Below, piece after piece: positions 1-7,586 of a stretch of DNA of 42,350 nt (positions within the stretch are counted from its first letter, which is position 1; each line of letters begins with the position of its first letter). The stretch is from Pseudomonadota bacterium. GTDB taxonomy: Bacteria > Pseudomonadota > Gammaproteobacteria > JAKAQQ01. The notes beneath the pieces were generated by a model that was not told where the DNA came from, searched no databases, and saw only the letters and a program-made list of their open reading frames with translations. The DNA is taken from contig JAKATI010000005.1 of the NCBI GenBank assembly GCA_021828045.1, positions 1-42,350 of the forward strand. Direction: 5' to 3'. A program made the position numbers and the translations under genes.

Positions 1-282
1 GGAGACCAGGATGAAAGGAACATCCAGGTTTTTCTGGTGGCACAGTTTGAGGCAGTGCAGTGCATTGAAGGTGCGCAGTGAAAAATCACAGAGGATGAGG
101 TCCCAGGACTCCTGGTCCAGGGCTTTCTCGAAGTCCTGGATTGAATCGGTAACGCGGGCTTCGAAGTCCAGACGCTGCTGTTTCAGGGATCTCAGGATGA
201 GCTGTTGGTCATCCTCGTTGTCTTCGACCAGGAGCAGGCGGATGGCCGAGGGTTCTTCCCGGGTTTTGGCTTTTTCTAGCAC
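1..282 (-). CDS. Response regulator receiver domain protein, partial (3' end off window)
   Basis: Only the first 94 codons are present; the gene runs off the left edge. The translation has the receiver-domain pattern: a hydrophobic strand (RLLLVEDNEDD) with the acidic cluster that binds Mg2+, then DLILCDFSL, whose Asp is the expected phosphoacceptor, then a strand ending in PFILVS. The start is taken as GTG at 282 because AAGGAGG lies at 287-293, four bases upstream; a second in-frame GTG at 285 is too close to that site. The output domain, if any, is outside the window, so the regulated process is unknown. It lies downstream of the DUF4382 lipoprotein gene on the same strand, with a 96-base gap holding a small hairpin. 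The receiver fold is sure; its role is not. Confidence 0.8.
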   Translation of the reverse strand, partial: MLEKAKTREEPSAIRLLLVEDNEDDQQLILRSLKQQRLDFEARVTDSIQDFEKALDQESWDLILCDFSLRTFNALHCLKLCHQKNLDVPFILVS

Positions 283-315
283 CACACCTCCTTGACAGCC
301 AAAAGATAACACCAG

Positions 316-332
316 CTGGACTCCAAGTCCAG
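316..332 (-). other. Small hairpin between lipoprotein and response regulator genes
   Basis: CTGGACT, a 3-base loop and AGTCCAG form a perfect 7-bp stem in the gap between the lipoprotein stop (379) and the regulator start (282). On the minus strand it is followed by a weakly T-rich stretch (TTATCTTTTG), so it could act as a poor terminator or attenuator. No strong T-run follows. Confidence 0.3.
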
Positions 333-378
333 AACGCGGCTGGACCTCCTTGTCCTAGTGGTTGGCTCGTCCTTATGG

Positions 379-1275
379 CTACGTAAAGTTGACCGTAGCA
401 GTCGTATTGGCAGTGATCGTCACATCCTGTGGAAGAACGACCGCGAGACTCGTCGCTCCGGACGTATCATTTCCCGCACAGGTCAAGGCGAGCACATAGG
501 TTCCTGGCGCAAGGAAGCCGACCGTGTAATCGTACAAACCGGTACTGGAATCCAGGGAGAGGGTCGCTGATGCGATGGGCGTGGTCCCGCCCGAAACCGA
601 GACGTCAAAACCGTTGAAGACAGTGGTTCCCTGTGGGTACACATACACCGCGGGATCGCAAGCCGTGTTGTTGATGGATTCGCCATTGATGCTGAGCGTA
701 GTGGCTGCCGTGCCGGAGACCGACCCTGCCGTTTCCAGGTTGACGAGCCGCAGGGCGGGATTCAGGAGATAGCTGGTAGTGCCTCCCGAGTTGGATTCGG
801 TCAGAGATTGACGCAGGTTGAAATCAATCAGGAAATCGCTTTGGCTGCCCTGATCCACGGTAAAACCGCTCACCAGTTTGAGTCCTGTCTGGCTGCCGCT
901 GGGAATGTCCAGCGGGTATCGGGCCCCCGTTGAGGTGATGATGTAGGAGTTGGCGGGATCAATGTCCAGCCGGATCCACTGGTAGTTTCCGGCCGGAACC
1001 GTCACACCGGAAAGAAGCTGGGCACTGGCGCTGCCTTGCAGGGACAAGAGATTGATCGTCCGTTCAGTCGCAAAGGGAAAGGACTGGAGGTTCCCGGAAC
1101 TCATGAGATCGACACCCGTGAAGGCCACGACCACCATCTGGGCTCCATCGACGGGAGTATCGTTGACGGCAAGGCTCATCGTCCCGGTACTCGAAGAACT
1201 GCCGTTACAGGCGGCCAGAAGGGAAAACAGGCAGATGAGTCCGGTGACCTGGAAGAGACGTTTTGCAAGCTTCAT
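379..1275 (-). CDS. DUF4382-domain lipoprotein
   Basis: The 298-residue product begins with a lipoprotein signal: basic N-terminus, hydrophobic stretch, then the lipobox LLAAC with Cys23 as the lipidated residue. Position +2 is Asn, not Asp, which favours outer-membrane sorting. Residues about 30-180 match the DUF4382 pattern (GTMSLAVNDTPVDGAQMVVV, then a metal-free beta-rich segment ending in NPALRLV). The C-terminal part (about 185-298) is another beta-rich region, probably a carboxypeptidase-regulatory-like or Ig-like fold. ATG 1275 is preceded by GAGGTGA eight bases away. A candidate promoter lies at 1401-1430 on the minus strand. Function of DUF4382 proteins is not known; an envelope or matrix role is only a guess. 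Confidence 0.8.
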   Translation of the reverse strand: MKLAKRLFQVTGLICLFSLLAACNGSSSSTGTMSLAVNDTPVDGAQMVVVAFTGVDLMSSGNLQSFPFATERTINLLSLQGSASAQLLSGVTVPAGNYQWIRLDIDPANSYIITSTGARYPLDIPSGSQTGLKLVSGFTVDQGSQSDFLIDFNLRQSLTESNSGGTTSYLLNPALRLVNLETAGSVSGTAATTLSINGESINNTACDPAVYVYPQGTTVFNGFDVSVSGGTTPIASATLSLDSSTGLYDYTVGFLAPGTYVLALTCAGNDTSGATSLAVVLPQDVTITANTTATVNFT

Positions 1276-1337
1276 GGGGATATCACCTCAAAAGTGGGTT
1301 ACAAACCGCACTGTGCTTCAAATTTACTACCCGTTCC

Positions 1338-1353
1338 ATCTTGTGATCAAGAT
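1338..1353. repeat. Inverted repeat upstream of the lipoprotein gene
   Basis: ATCTTG-TGAT-CAAGAT is a perfect 6-bp inverted repeat with a 4-base spacer. It lies between the candidate promoter and the lipoprotein start, about 60 bases before the ATG. It could be an operator or a leader hairpin; nothing identifies the binder. Confidence 0.3.
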
Positions 1354-1400
1354 CGCTTCAAACCGCCTGTCGGATAAAACGAGCCGCTTGTCTGTCTCCT

Positions 1401-1430
1401 TCTATATGCGTAGAATGTATATTATGTAAA
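1401..1430 (-). promoter_or_regulatory. Candidate sigma-70 promoter for the DUF4382 lipoprotein
   Basis: On the minus strand TTTACA (1430-1425) is followed after 18 bases by TATAGA (1406-1401), in a locally AT-rich patch of a GC-rich region. The start codon is about 125 bases downstream, leaving a long leader that includes the inverted repeat at 1338-1353. Confidence 0.45.
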
Positions 1431-1564
1431 GTTATTGATGGCCGGAATGGAGGTGCTTGTTCTGGAAACCCCTCCCATTCACCTGCCAATCAGAATCGAT
1501 TGACTGCATGGCCACTGGCCACGTTTAGCAAAGCATGTCGAGTCCGGGATGTGGATGTCGACGG

Positions 1565-1608
1565 GAAAAAAACCGATAAAAAAACGGGGAGCCCTCCCGG
1601 GGCTCCCC
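1565..1608 (-). terminator. Rho-independent terminator of the S10 carboxypeptidase gene
   Basis: GGGGAGCCC, loop TCCCG and GGGCTCCCC form a 9-bp perfect stem (1586-1608). Reading on the minus strand it is followed by seven T residues and then a second T-run. It lies 30 bases after the carboxypeptidase stop codon. This is the clearest terminator in the window. Confidence 0.9.
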
Positions 1609-1637
1609 AGACTTTTCGTGGTCCTTCCTGTCGCGGT

Positions 1638-3221
1638 TCAGTGCAGGTTGTCGGTCTTCTCGATGAAACGGGTCACGTTGGCATGGATCGTGATCAACGA
1701 GTGATGGTTCACGTAAACCATGTGCCCGGAATGGTACCAGTAGAACGAAATGTTCTTTTCGAGCTTGCGGGAAATCGGAAGCTGCTCGAACTGGTACCAG
1801 GCCGCGTAGAACGGGGTGGCCAGGTCATAGTAGCCACCATTCACCATGACCTTGAGATCCGGGTTGTACTTCATGGCCGCAGCAAGGTTGAGCATCACGT
1901 TGGGAACAAACTGCGGGAAGCGTGTGAAGGGGGCCACATTCTTGAAGTTCCAGTGGAGGTGGCCATAATAAACCGGCCGGTAATAGTGCCCGCCACCGAA
2001 CTTGAGTACGTTCTCGGTATACCAGTTGAACGCCGCGACATACGCCTGGCTGATGGCCGACGATTGGGGATCGTAGTAGGCACTCGCCGCCAGGGGGTTC
2101 ATGGTCGGTCCCAGGAAGCGGGTATCCAGCCGGCCGGTCGTTTCGCCAAAGGGAAGCATGAGCTCCTGCTCATAATTTCCGCCGCTCACGCGCAGATCCG
2201 CGCGGATCAGGTAGCGCACAGGAAGGCCCGTGAAGTAGTGGAGTTTTTCCGCAACCGCCCGCTCCGCCGAACGGGACAATGTGTCTCCCTTGTTCAGGGC
2301 ATCCAGGTAGCCGTGCATGGCATAGGCTTCCGACTGCTTGAGCAGCACGTGGAGAGGCAGCTCCTGCGCCTGTGCCGGTAAGCGCTTGTGGTACCAGGAT
2401 GTGGCCGTGTACGTCGGAAGGCCCAGCGCATACGGCATGTTGTTGCCGGGATTCATCTGGGGGCCATCGATGCTGGTGTCAAAGCTCAGGATCGTGGACT
2501 GCATGATCACGCCATTCAAATCGACGTTCTTGTCGTTTTCGAGGATCCAGGCCAGGACCGCGTTGCGGGTGGTCCCGTAGCTCTCTCCGTAGAGATACTT
2601 GGGTGAATTCCACCGGTTGAACTTGGTCAGGAACTGCACGATGAAGTCGGCAAACGCATGACCATCCTGATCGACTCCGAAGTAGTCTTTGGGATTGCCG
2701 TCGGGCAAAAGCCGGCTGAATCCGGTTGCCGGAGCATCAATGAAGACCTCATCGGTCGCGTTGAGGAGGCTGTAGTGGTTCTGGACCAGCCGGTAGGGCG
2801 CCGCCGGGGTATGGTTCGGTGCCGGCGCGGTCACCACCCGGATCGGTCCATAGGCACCGATGTGCAGCCAGATGGTCGAGGAACCTGGACCGCCATTGTA
2901 GAAAAAGGTGACCGGGCGATCGGCGGGATTGACCCCCCGCTTGAAGTAGGCCACATAAAACATGCTCATGGCCGGCTGATGTTTCCGGTTTCTAAGGATG
3001 AGCGTACCCGCGACGGCCTTGTATTTGATCCGCTTGCCGCCGATCACCACACTGCCGTAGGTGACGCTTTCATGGGGCTTGAGCCAGTAACTATATTCCC
3101 GGGACGTTTTGGGGGGATGGCCATGACCCGCCCAGTGATGGGGGGCCGCCCAGGCTGGAGCCAAAATGGCGGCGGACAAAAAGGCGCCAGCCAGTTTTAG
3201 CGTGTGCTTGTGATTGATCAT
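1638..3221 (-). CDS. Secreted serine carboxypeptidase, peptidase family S10
   Basis: A 527-residue alpha/beta-hydrolase of the S10 family, which removes C-terminal amino acids from peptides, usually at acid pH. Residues 1-25 are a Sec signal peptide with probable cleavage at AWA/A, so it acts outside the cytoplasm. The family signatures are all there: FYNGGPGSS (107-115) for the oxyanion hole, GESYG with nucleophile Ser214, Asp466 in NGGYYDLATP and His500 in YHSGHMVYV. Length fits the family. It is followed by a strong terminator and preceded by a TATAAT element at 3406-3401, so it is probably transcribed alone. Its substrate is not known. S10 enzymes are common in acid-dwelling and plant-matter-degrading bacteria, which hints at habitat only. 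Confidence 0.92.
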   Translation of the reverse strand: MINHKHTLKLAGAFLSAAILAPAWAAPHHWAGHGHPPKTSREYSYWLKPHESVTYGSVVIGGKRIKYKAVAGTLILRNRKHQPAMSMFYVAYFKRGVNPADRPVTFFYNGGPGSSTIWLHIGAYGPIRVVTAPAPNHTPAAPYRLVQNHYSLLNATDEVFIDAPATGFSRLLPDGNPKDYFGVDQDGHAFADFIVQFLTKFNRWNSPKYLYGESYGTTRNAVLAWILENDKNVDLNGVIMQSTILSFDTSIDGPQMNPGNNMPYALGLPTYTATSWYHKRLPAQAQELPLHVLLKQSEAYAMHGYLDALNKGDTLSRSAERAVAEKLHYFTGLPVRYLIRADLRVSGGNYEQELMLPFGETTGRLDTRFLGPTMNPLAASAYYDPQSSAISQAYVAAFNWYTENVLKFGGGHYYRPVYYGHLHWNFKNVAPFTRFPQFVPNVMLNLAAAMKYNPDLKVMVNGGYYDLATPFYAAWYQFEQLPISRKLEKNISFYWYHSGHMVYVNHHSLITIHANVTRFIEKTDNLH

Positions 3222-3546
3222 TTTGATACCTCATAGGCAATTCCAAATGCAGACTGCATGGACTGCCCAAATGTGGACGATTCACCTGCGGATCCAGCAA
3301 GCGAAAGAGGATCTGCCCCGTCTTTGTAAACTGCCGCGCAAAAGCGACCCTATCCATGGATACATGCCCCTTGGACGGTTTTTCGGGCGAGGCCAGCCTG
3401 ATTATACTCCCGGCAAAATCTCACAGGACAAACCCCCTCCCCCCTCCTGCCTGAGGAAAGTCGAACGAAACTTCAGGGCCGGGCAACTACCTGGAAATCC
3501 TTGGTTTTTCGTATCCTTCGTGTTTTCTGAGCACCCTGCTCGGATC
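3222..3546. other. Intergenic region between hpnH and the S10 carboxypeptidase gene
   Basis: This 325-base stretch holds a candidate promoter for the carboxypeptidase (3401-3431) and its long leader of about 175 bases. A small hairpin (GAGCA-CCC-TGCTC, 3529-3541) lies right after the hpnH stop, but no T-run follows it on the minus strand. I see no convincing gene. Confidence 0.5.
3401..3431 (-). promoter_or_regulatory. Candidate promoter of the S10 carboxypeptidase gene
   Basis: A perfect TATAAT (3406-3401 on the minus strand) is preceded by TTGTCC (3431-3426) at a 19-base spacing, longer than ideal. The -10 match is strong and the -35 weak, which could mean an activator is used. Confidence 0.45.
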
Positions 3547-4683
3547 TCAGACCGTCGCCTTCGAGGCGCCTTCCGTTCTCACCTGGGAAACCGGGATCCG
3601 CACGGAAAACGGGTCTGCGTGGGTCGGTTTGTAGATGATCGGGACCTCTGGTGCAAGCGGTCCCTGCGTTCTTGGTCCACGCAGAAAGACCTTTAGCGCC
3701 TTGAGGGGATGGCTGAACGTATCATTGACTGCGGTTCCTTCGAATCCGCAGTGCGCCATGCAATTGTCGCATTTCGGATTCCGTCCCACTCCGTAGCGAT
3801 CCCACGCCGTATCCTCGAGGAGCGACTGGAAAGTGGGAGCATACCCCTCCCCGACCAGGAGATAACAGGGTCGCTGCCAGCCGAAAACATTGTAGGTCGG
3901 GTTGCTCCACGGAGTGCACTGGTAGGTCTGGTTGCCCGCCAGAAAATCCAGGAAGAGGCTGGACTGGTTGAAAACCCACCGGCGTTTGCGTTCCCGCCCG
4001 ATCCGGAAGACTTCGCGAAAGAGCTTTTTGCTCTGCTGACGCGGCATGAACACTTCCTGGTTGGGCGCCCGCTCATAACTGTAGCCTGGGGAAACCGTGA
4101 TGCCCTCCACGCCGAGGTTCATCGCACTATCAAAGAAATCGGCGATTTCCCCGGGACCTTCGCCCTGGAACAAGGTTGAGTTCACGGTCACCCGGAAACC
4201 CCGTTCACGGGCCATACGGATGGCTGCCACGGCTTTGTCATAAACACCCTCCTGGCAGACCGAGGCGTCGTGGCGTTCCCGGTTGCCATCGAGGTGGATC
4301 GAAAAGGTGAGATAGACCGAGGGTTCGAAGCGATCGAGATGTTTGGGGAGAAGGATCGCATTGGTGCAGAGATAGACAAACTTCTTGCGGCTCACGATGC
4401 CTTCCACGATCGCCGGCAGCTCCTTGTGGACCAGGGGTTCCCCCCCGGCAATCGAGACCATCGGTGCGCCGCACTCATCCACCGCCTTGAGCGCTTCGTC
4501 CACGCTCATGCGACGCTTGAGAACCTCCTCCGGATAGTCGATCTTTCCGCATCCCGAGCAGGCCAGGTTGCATTGGAAAAGCGGCTCGAGCATCAGGACC
4601 AGGGGGTACTGGCGGACTCCCCTCAGGCGGTTGCCGAGGATGTAACGGGCCACACGATACTGCTGAATCAAGGGAACGCTCAT
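3547..4683 (-). CDS. hpnH: Adenosylhopane synthase HpnH, radical SAM protein
   Basis: HpnH joins the 5'-deoxyadenosyl group to diploptene to give adenosylhopane, the first step of the C35 hopanoid side chain. The 378-residue product has the radical SAM cluster motif CX3CX2C (Cys38, Cys42, Cys45, in LFQCNLACSGCGK), the SAM-binding GGEP segment (SIAGGEPLV), and a later Cys group (CDNCMAHCGFEG). The N-terminus (MSVPLIQQ) matches known HpnH proteins. ATG 4683 has GAGG seven bases upstream; ATG 4686 is an alternative that overlaps the idi stop as ATGA. It is the last gene of the hopanoid/mevalonate run, directly behind idi, so side-chain formation is coupled to precursor supply. Identification is firm. 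Confidence 0.95.
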   Translation of the reverse strand: MSVPLIQQYRVARYILGNRLRGVRQYPLVLMLEPLFQCNLACSGCGKIDYPEEVLKRRMSVDEALKAVDECGAPMVSIAGGEPLVHKELPAIVEGIVSRKKFVYLCTNAILLPKHLDRFEPSVYLTFSIHLDGNRERHDASVCQEGVYDKAVAAIRMARERGFRVTVNSTLFQGEGPGEIADFFDSAMNLGVEGITVSPGYSYERAPNQEVFMPRQQSKKLFREVFRIGRERKRRWVFNQSSLFLDFLAGNQTYQCTPWSNPTYNVFGWQRPCYLLVGEGYAPTFQSLLEDTAWDRYGVGRNPKCDNCMAHCGFEGTAVNDTFSHPLKALKVFLRGPRTQGPLAPEVPIIYKPTHADPFSVRIPVSQVRTEGASKATV

Positions 4684-5315
4684 CATCTCACCTCATGAAA
4701 ACCGGTCTCGCCCCAGGAAACGGGGGCCTGTGCCAATCCCGCGATCCGCCCCTGCAGGATAGACCAATAGTCCTTGCGAAGCGATCTCCACTCCATGTGA
4801 AACCACGGGGTAAAGGTCTCCGGCCGGGAGTCCATCTCACGATCCAGGGTCCAAGGTTCGATATAACGGCAGTCATCCACCTCGTTGACATTGGGCCGGA
4901 GCACCTGGTCGCCCACAAAACCGGCGAAAACCCAGCAGAGCTCATTCTCAGACCCAATCGATAAATACTCTGCATGATATTGAAATTTATAAATATAATC
5001 AAGTTCGCAAACCAAGCCGAGTTCCTCCTCCAACCGCCTCTTCGCCGCCCCCGGGGTGCTTTCCCCAAGACGGGGATGGCTGCAACAGCTGTTGGACCAG
5101 AATGCGGGCCACAGCCGCTTATGTCGGCTCCTCCGTTGCAGGAGAAGGGCGCCCTCGCTGTTGAAAACAAAGAGGGAAAAGGCCCGGTGCAAGACTCCCC
5201 GGCCCTCATGGCAGCCAGCCTTGTCCAAGGATCCGATTTCCCGGTCCTCGGAGTCGACCAGGATCAACGGGTCGCTGTCGAAAGAGACAACCGGGTGGAG
5301 GGCCGGATCCAGCAT
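4683..5315 (-). CDS. idi: Isopentenyl-diphosphate delta-isomerase, type I (Nudix)
   Basis: Interconverts IPP and DMAPP, the branch point after the mevalonate pathway. The 210-residue product has the type I signatures: NSCCSHP, with Cys78 as the likely catalytic Cys, the RRLEEELG Nudix helix (93-100), and the ENELCWVFAG segment (123-132) carrying the metal-binding Glu. It belongs to the Nudix family, not the flavin-dependent type II enzyme (fni) more often found with bacterial mevalonate genes. ATG 5315 is chosen because the sequence before it belongs to the preceding fused gene, which stops at 5320; the reading frame stays open further upstream but without family similarity. The 3' end overlaps hpnH. 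A mevalonate pathway needs an isomerase, since it yields only IPP, so the context fits. Confidence 0.94.
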   Translation of the reverse strand: MLDPALHPVVSFDSDPLILVDSEDREIGSLDKAGCHEGRGVLHRAFSLFVFNSEGALLLQRRSRHKRLWPAFWSNSCCSHPRLGESTPGAAKRRLEEELGLVCELDYIYKFQYHAEYLSIGSENELCWVFAGFVGDQVLRPNVNEVDDCRYIEPWTLDREMDSRPETFTPWFHMEWRSLRKDYWSILQGRIAGLAQAPVSWGETGFHEVR

Positions 5316-5319
5316 CGGC

Positions 5320-7578
5320 TTACCCAATCGGGACCTCCATCGCCTGATAGCCGGCATCCTGCATCGCCTTGATGACCGCTCGGGTTTTCCCGGGGCAAAG
5401 GGCGATGATCGAGCCCCCTCCTCCACCACCGGTGAGCTTGGCCCCGAGGGCTCCATTTTCTCTCGCGATTTCAATCAATTGTTCGATTTCCGGACTTGAA
5501 ACCTGGAGTGCTGCCAGCAAGCCCTGACAGACGTTCATGAGATCGCCCAACTGCTCGAAGTCCGCCTTTTCGACCGCCCGGACCCCTTCCAGAACCAGAC
5601 GATCGATTCCGTTGAAGATCTCTTCATAAAGGGCATTGTTCTTCTTCCAGGCCTGCCGGACCCTTCGGACGGTCTTGGCGGTCAGGCTTTCGACGTGCGT
5701 CATCCCGACCACCAGCGGAATGGGCTCGGGAGGGTGGATTACCCGCATCTCGGCTGGCTGTCCCGGACGATAGAGAAGCAGTTGCCCATAGGTGGCGACC
5801 GTGTTGTCCACTCCCGAGGGCGTGCCATGGGCAATCTTCTCGCATTCGAATGCCAGCGTATTGATTTCTTCATCTGCCATTCCGAGCTTGAAATGCAGGT
5901 TCATGGCACGGATGGTCGCGACCGCCGTTGCTGCCGATCCCCCGAGGCCCATGGCCTTGGGAACGTTCGAAAAAATCTCGATCTGGAGCGGGCGGTTTCC
6001 AAGGCCCAGCTTCTGGATGATGAGCTGGATGGAATGGTGGAAGGAATCGGGTTCGTTTTGCATGGGATGCAAGCGCTGCTCAATGCCCCAACGGGGAATG
6101 ATCAGGGTCACTCCCTCCTCGGCATCTTTCACCTTGCATTTGATGGCCAAGGGAATTGGCGCGGTGATGGCGTGGCTGCCATAAACCACTGCATGTTCGC
6201 CCAAAAGGATGACTTTCCCATGGCCCACTCCATATTCCGACACATCCGGCTGTTTCTGCCCGGAATCCGGGTGTTCCACACGCGGTTGGGATTCACTGCG
6301 GACCGTTTCAATGATTTCCCGTGCTTTCCAGACTTTGATGTCACCTCCGTCGATCAGGCGATCCACGACCGTTTCAAAGATGGCCGGATCCGCACCCGCG
6401 GCCAGTGCCACACTCCGGGCATGAAGGGTCATGTGACCCTGCTGGATGCCGTCCGTGACCAGGGCCCTCAGCGCCGAGAAGTTCTGCCCCAGACCGACCG
6501 CACCTATGATTTCCGCAAGTTCCCGGGCACTTTGGGCACCCAGCAGTCGCTGGTTGACCGCCACCGTCTGGTTCGATTGCTGCTGGCCGCCGACCGTACC
6601 GACCTTGATGGGCATTTCGAGCACGCCCTCCAGGTTTCCTCGGGCATTCTTGTACCAGCGGGTCAAGGCCGTATAGGAGTGGCCGCGGGCGGCATAGGCG
6701 TGGGCGGCGGCCTCGAGTGCCCTCCAGTCGTTCCCGGTGGCAAGTGCCACGGCGTCAATGCCATTCATGATGCCTTTGTTATGGGTCGTCGCGCGGTAGG
6801 GATCCACGATGGCCAGGTCATTGGCCAAGATGATGCCATCCCGCACCTGCTCGGGATCATGCCCGGACCGGGCCAAAGCCGCCATGGTGATTTCGCAGCT
6901 CGTCCGGACGACCGCCCGATCGGTCAGGTTCGACAGAATTCGCAAGAGCACCCGGCCGCCCGTCAGGTTTTCGAGGAGCGAGGCAACCCCCTCGCACATC
7001 GTGTTGACCAGGTTGGCCCCCATCGCATCGCAGGTATCGACCAGGAGGTGCACGACCAGCATGTCACGACCGGTGCTGGGAGAGACATGCTTCCAGACCT
7101 CGATGTCCCGGGCCCCTCCCCCTCGAGCCACCAGGTTCGGATGGAAACTGTTCGCCAGGTTGATGATTTCTGCCTTCCGGTTGAGCAGCGTGCACTCTGC
7201 TTCCCGGGGATGCGGCAGGTCGATGATCTGGACCTGTCCGATCAAGAGGGTTCCCTGGCTGACACTCTGGAATCCACCCCCCTCCCGGGCCATTTTGGCG
7301 GCGGCACACAAGGCGGCCACGATCGAGGGTTCCTCGACGACCAGGGGGATGACGTAGTCCTTTCCGTTGATCAGAAAATTGAGCGCCAGGCCGATCGGCA
7401 GTCCCATGACGCCGATGACGTTTTCGATCATCTTGTCGGCGTGATGAACCTTGAGCAAGTGTTTCCCGGCTGCCAGCATCAGGTAATCCTCGTCCGTGAG
7501 GAATCCCTTCTCATGAATGACCCGGACGCGCTCGGGGACCGACAGCTTGTAAAAATTGGGAATGCGGGCTCGACTCAT
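5320..7578 (-). CDS. Fused HMG-CoA reductase (class II) and mevalonate kinase
   Basis: One 752-residue reading frame covers two successive steps. Residues about 1-425 are a class II HMG-CoA reductase, with ENVIGVMGLP near 52 and the four catalytic residues in place: Glu83 (VEEPS), Lys268 (HNKG), Asp284 (GNDW) and His382 (QGHM), within one position of those of the Pseudomonas mevalonii enzyme. Residues about 425-448 are a polar linker. Residues about 449-752 are a GHMP mevalonate kinase: KVILLGEHAVVYG (455-467), GLGGSAA (544-550), Asp591 in TPSGVDN, and KLTGGGGGGS (714-723). HMG-CoA would be reduced to mevalonate and then phosphorylated by the same chain. No stop or frameshift lies between the halves. 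ATG 7578 begins the reductase homology (MSRARIPNFYKL); the open frame upstream overlaps the kinase gene that stops at 7587. Confidence 0.95.
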   Translation of the reverse strand: MSRARIPNFYKLSVPERVRVIHEKGFLTDEDYLMLAAGKHLLKVHHADKMIENVIGVMGLPIGLALNFLINGKDYVIPLVVEEPSIVAALCAAAKMAREGGGFQSVSQGTLLIGQVQIIDLPHPREAECTLLNRKAEIINLANSFHPNLVARGGGARDIEVWKHVSPSTGRDMLVVHLLVDTCDAMGANLVNTMCEGVASLLENLTGGRVLLRILSNLTDRAVVRTSCEITMAALARSGHDPEQVRDGIILANDLAIVDPYRATTHNKGIMNGIDAVALATGNDWRALEAAAHAYAARGHSYTALTRWYKNARGNLEGVLEMPIKVGTVGGQQQSNQTVAVNQRLLGAQSARELAEIIGAVGLGQNFSALRALVTDGIQQGHMTLHARSVALAAGADPAIFETVVDRLIDGGDIKVWKAREIIETVRSESQPRVEHPDSGQKQPDVSEYGVGHGKVILLGEHAVVYGSHAITAPIPLAIKCKVKDAEEGVTLIIPRWGIEQRLHPMQNEPDSFHHSIQLIIQKLGLGNRPLQIEIFSNVPKAMGLGGSAATAVATIRAMNLHFKLGMADEEINTLAFECEKIAHGTPSGVDNTVATYGQLLLYRPGQPAEMRVIHPPEPIPLVVGMTHVESLTAKTVRRVRQAWKKNNALYEEIFNGIDRLVLEGVRAVEKADFEQLGDLMNVCQGLLAALQVSSPEIEQLIEIARENGALGAKLTGGGGGGSIIALCPGKTRAVIKAMQDAGYQAMEVPIG

Positions 7579-7586
7579 GCGCTGGC

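Noticed and set aside
3091-3357. Minus-strand open frame upstream of and overlapping the S10 gene
   Set aside because: No ribosome site, no family likeness, and most of its 3' half lies in the signal-peptide region of the carboxypeptidase.
3529-3541. Hairpin GAGCA-CCC-TGCTC after hpnH as terminator
   Set aside because: Only a 5-bp stem with no T-run on the minus strand.
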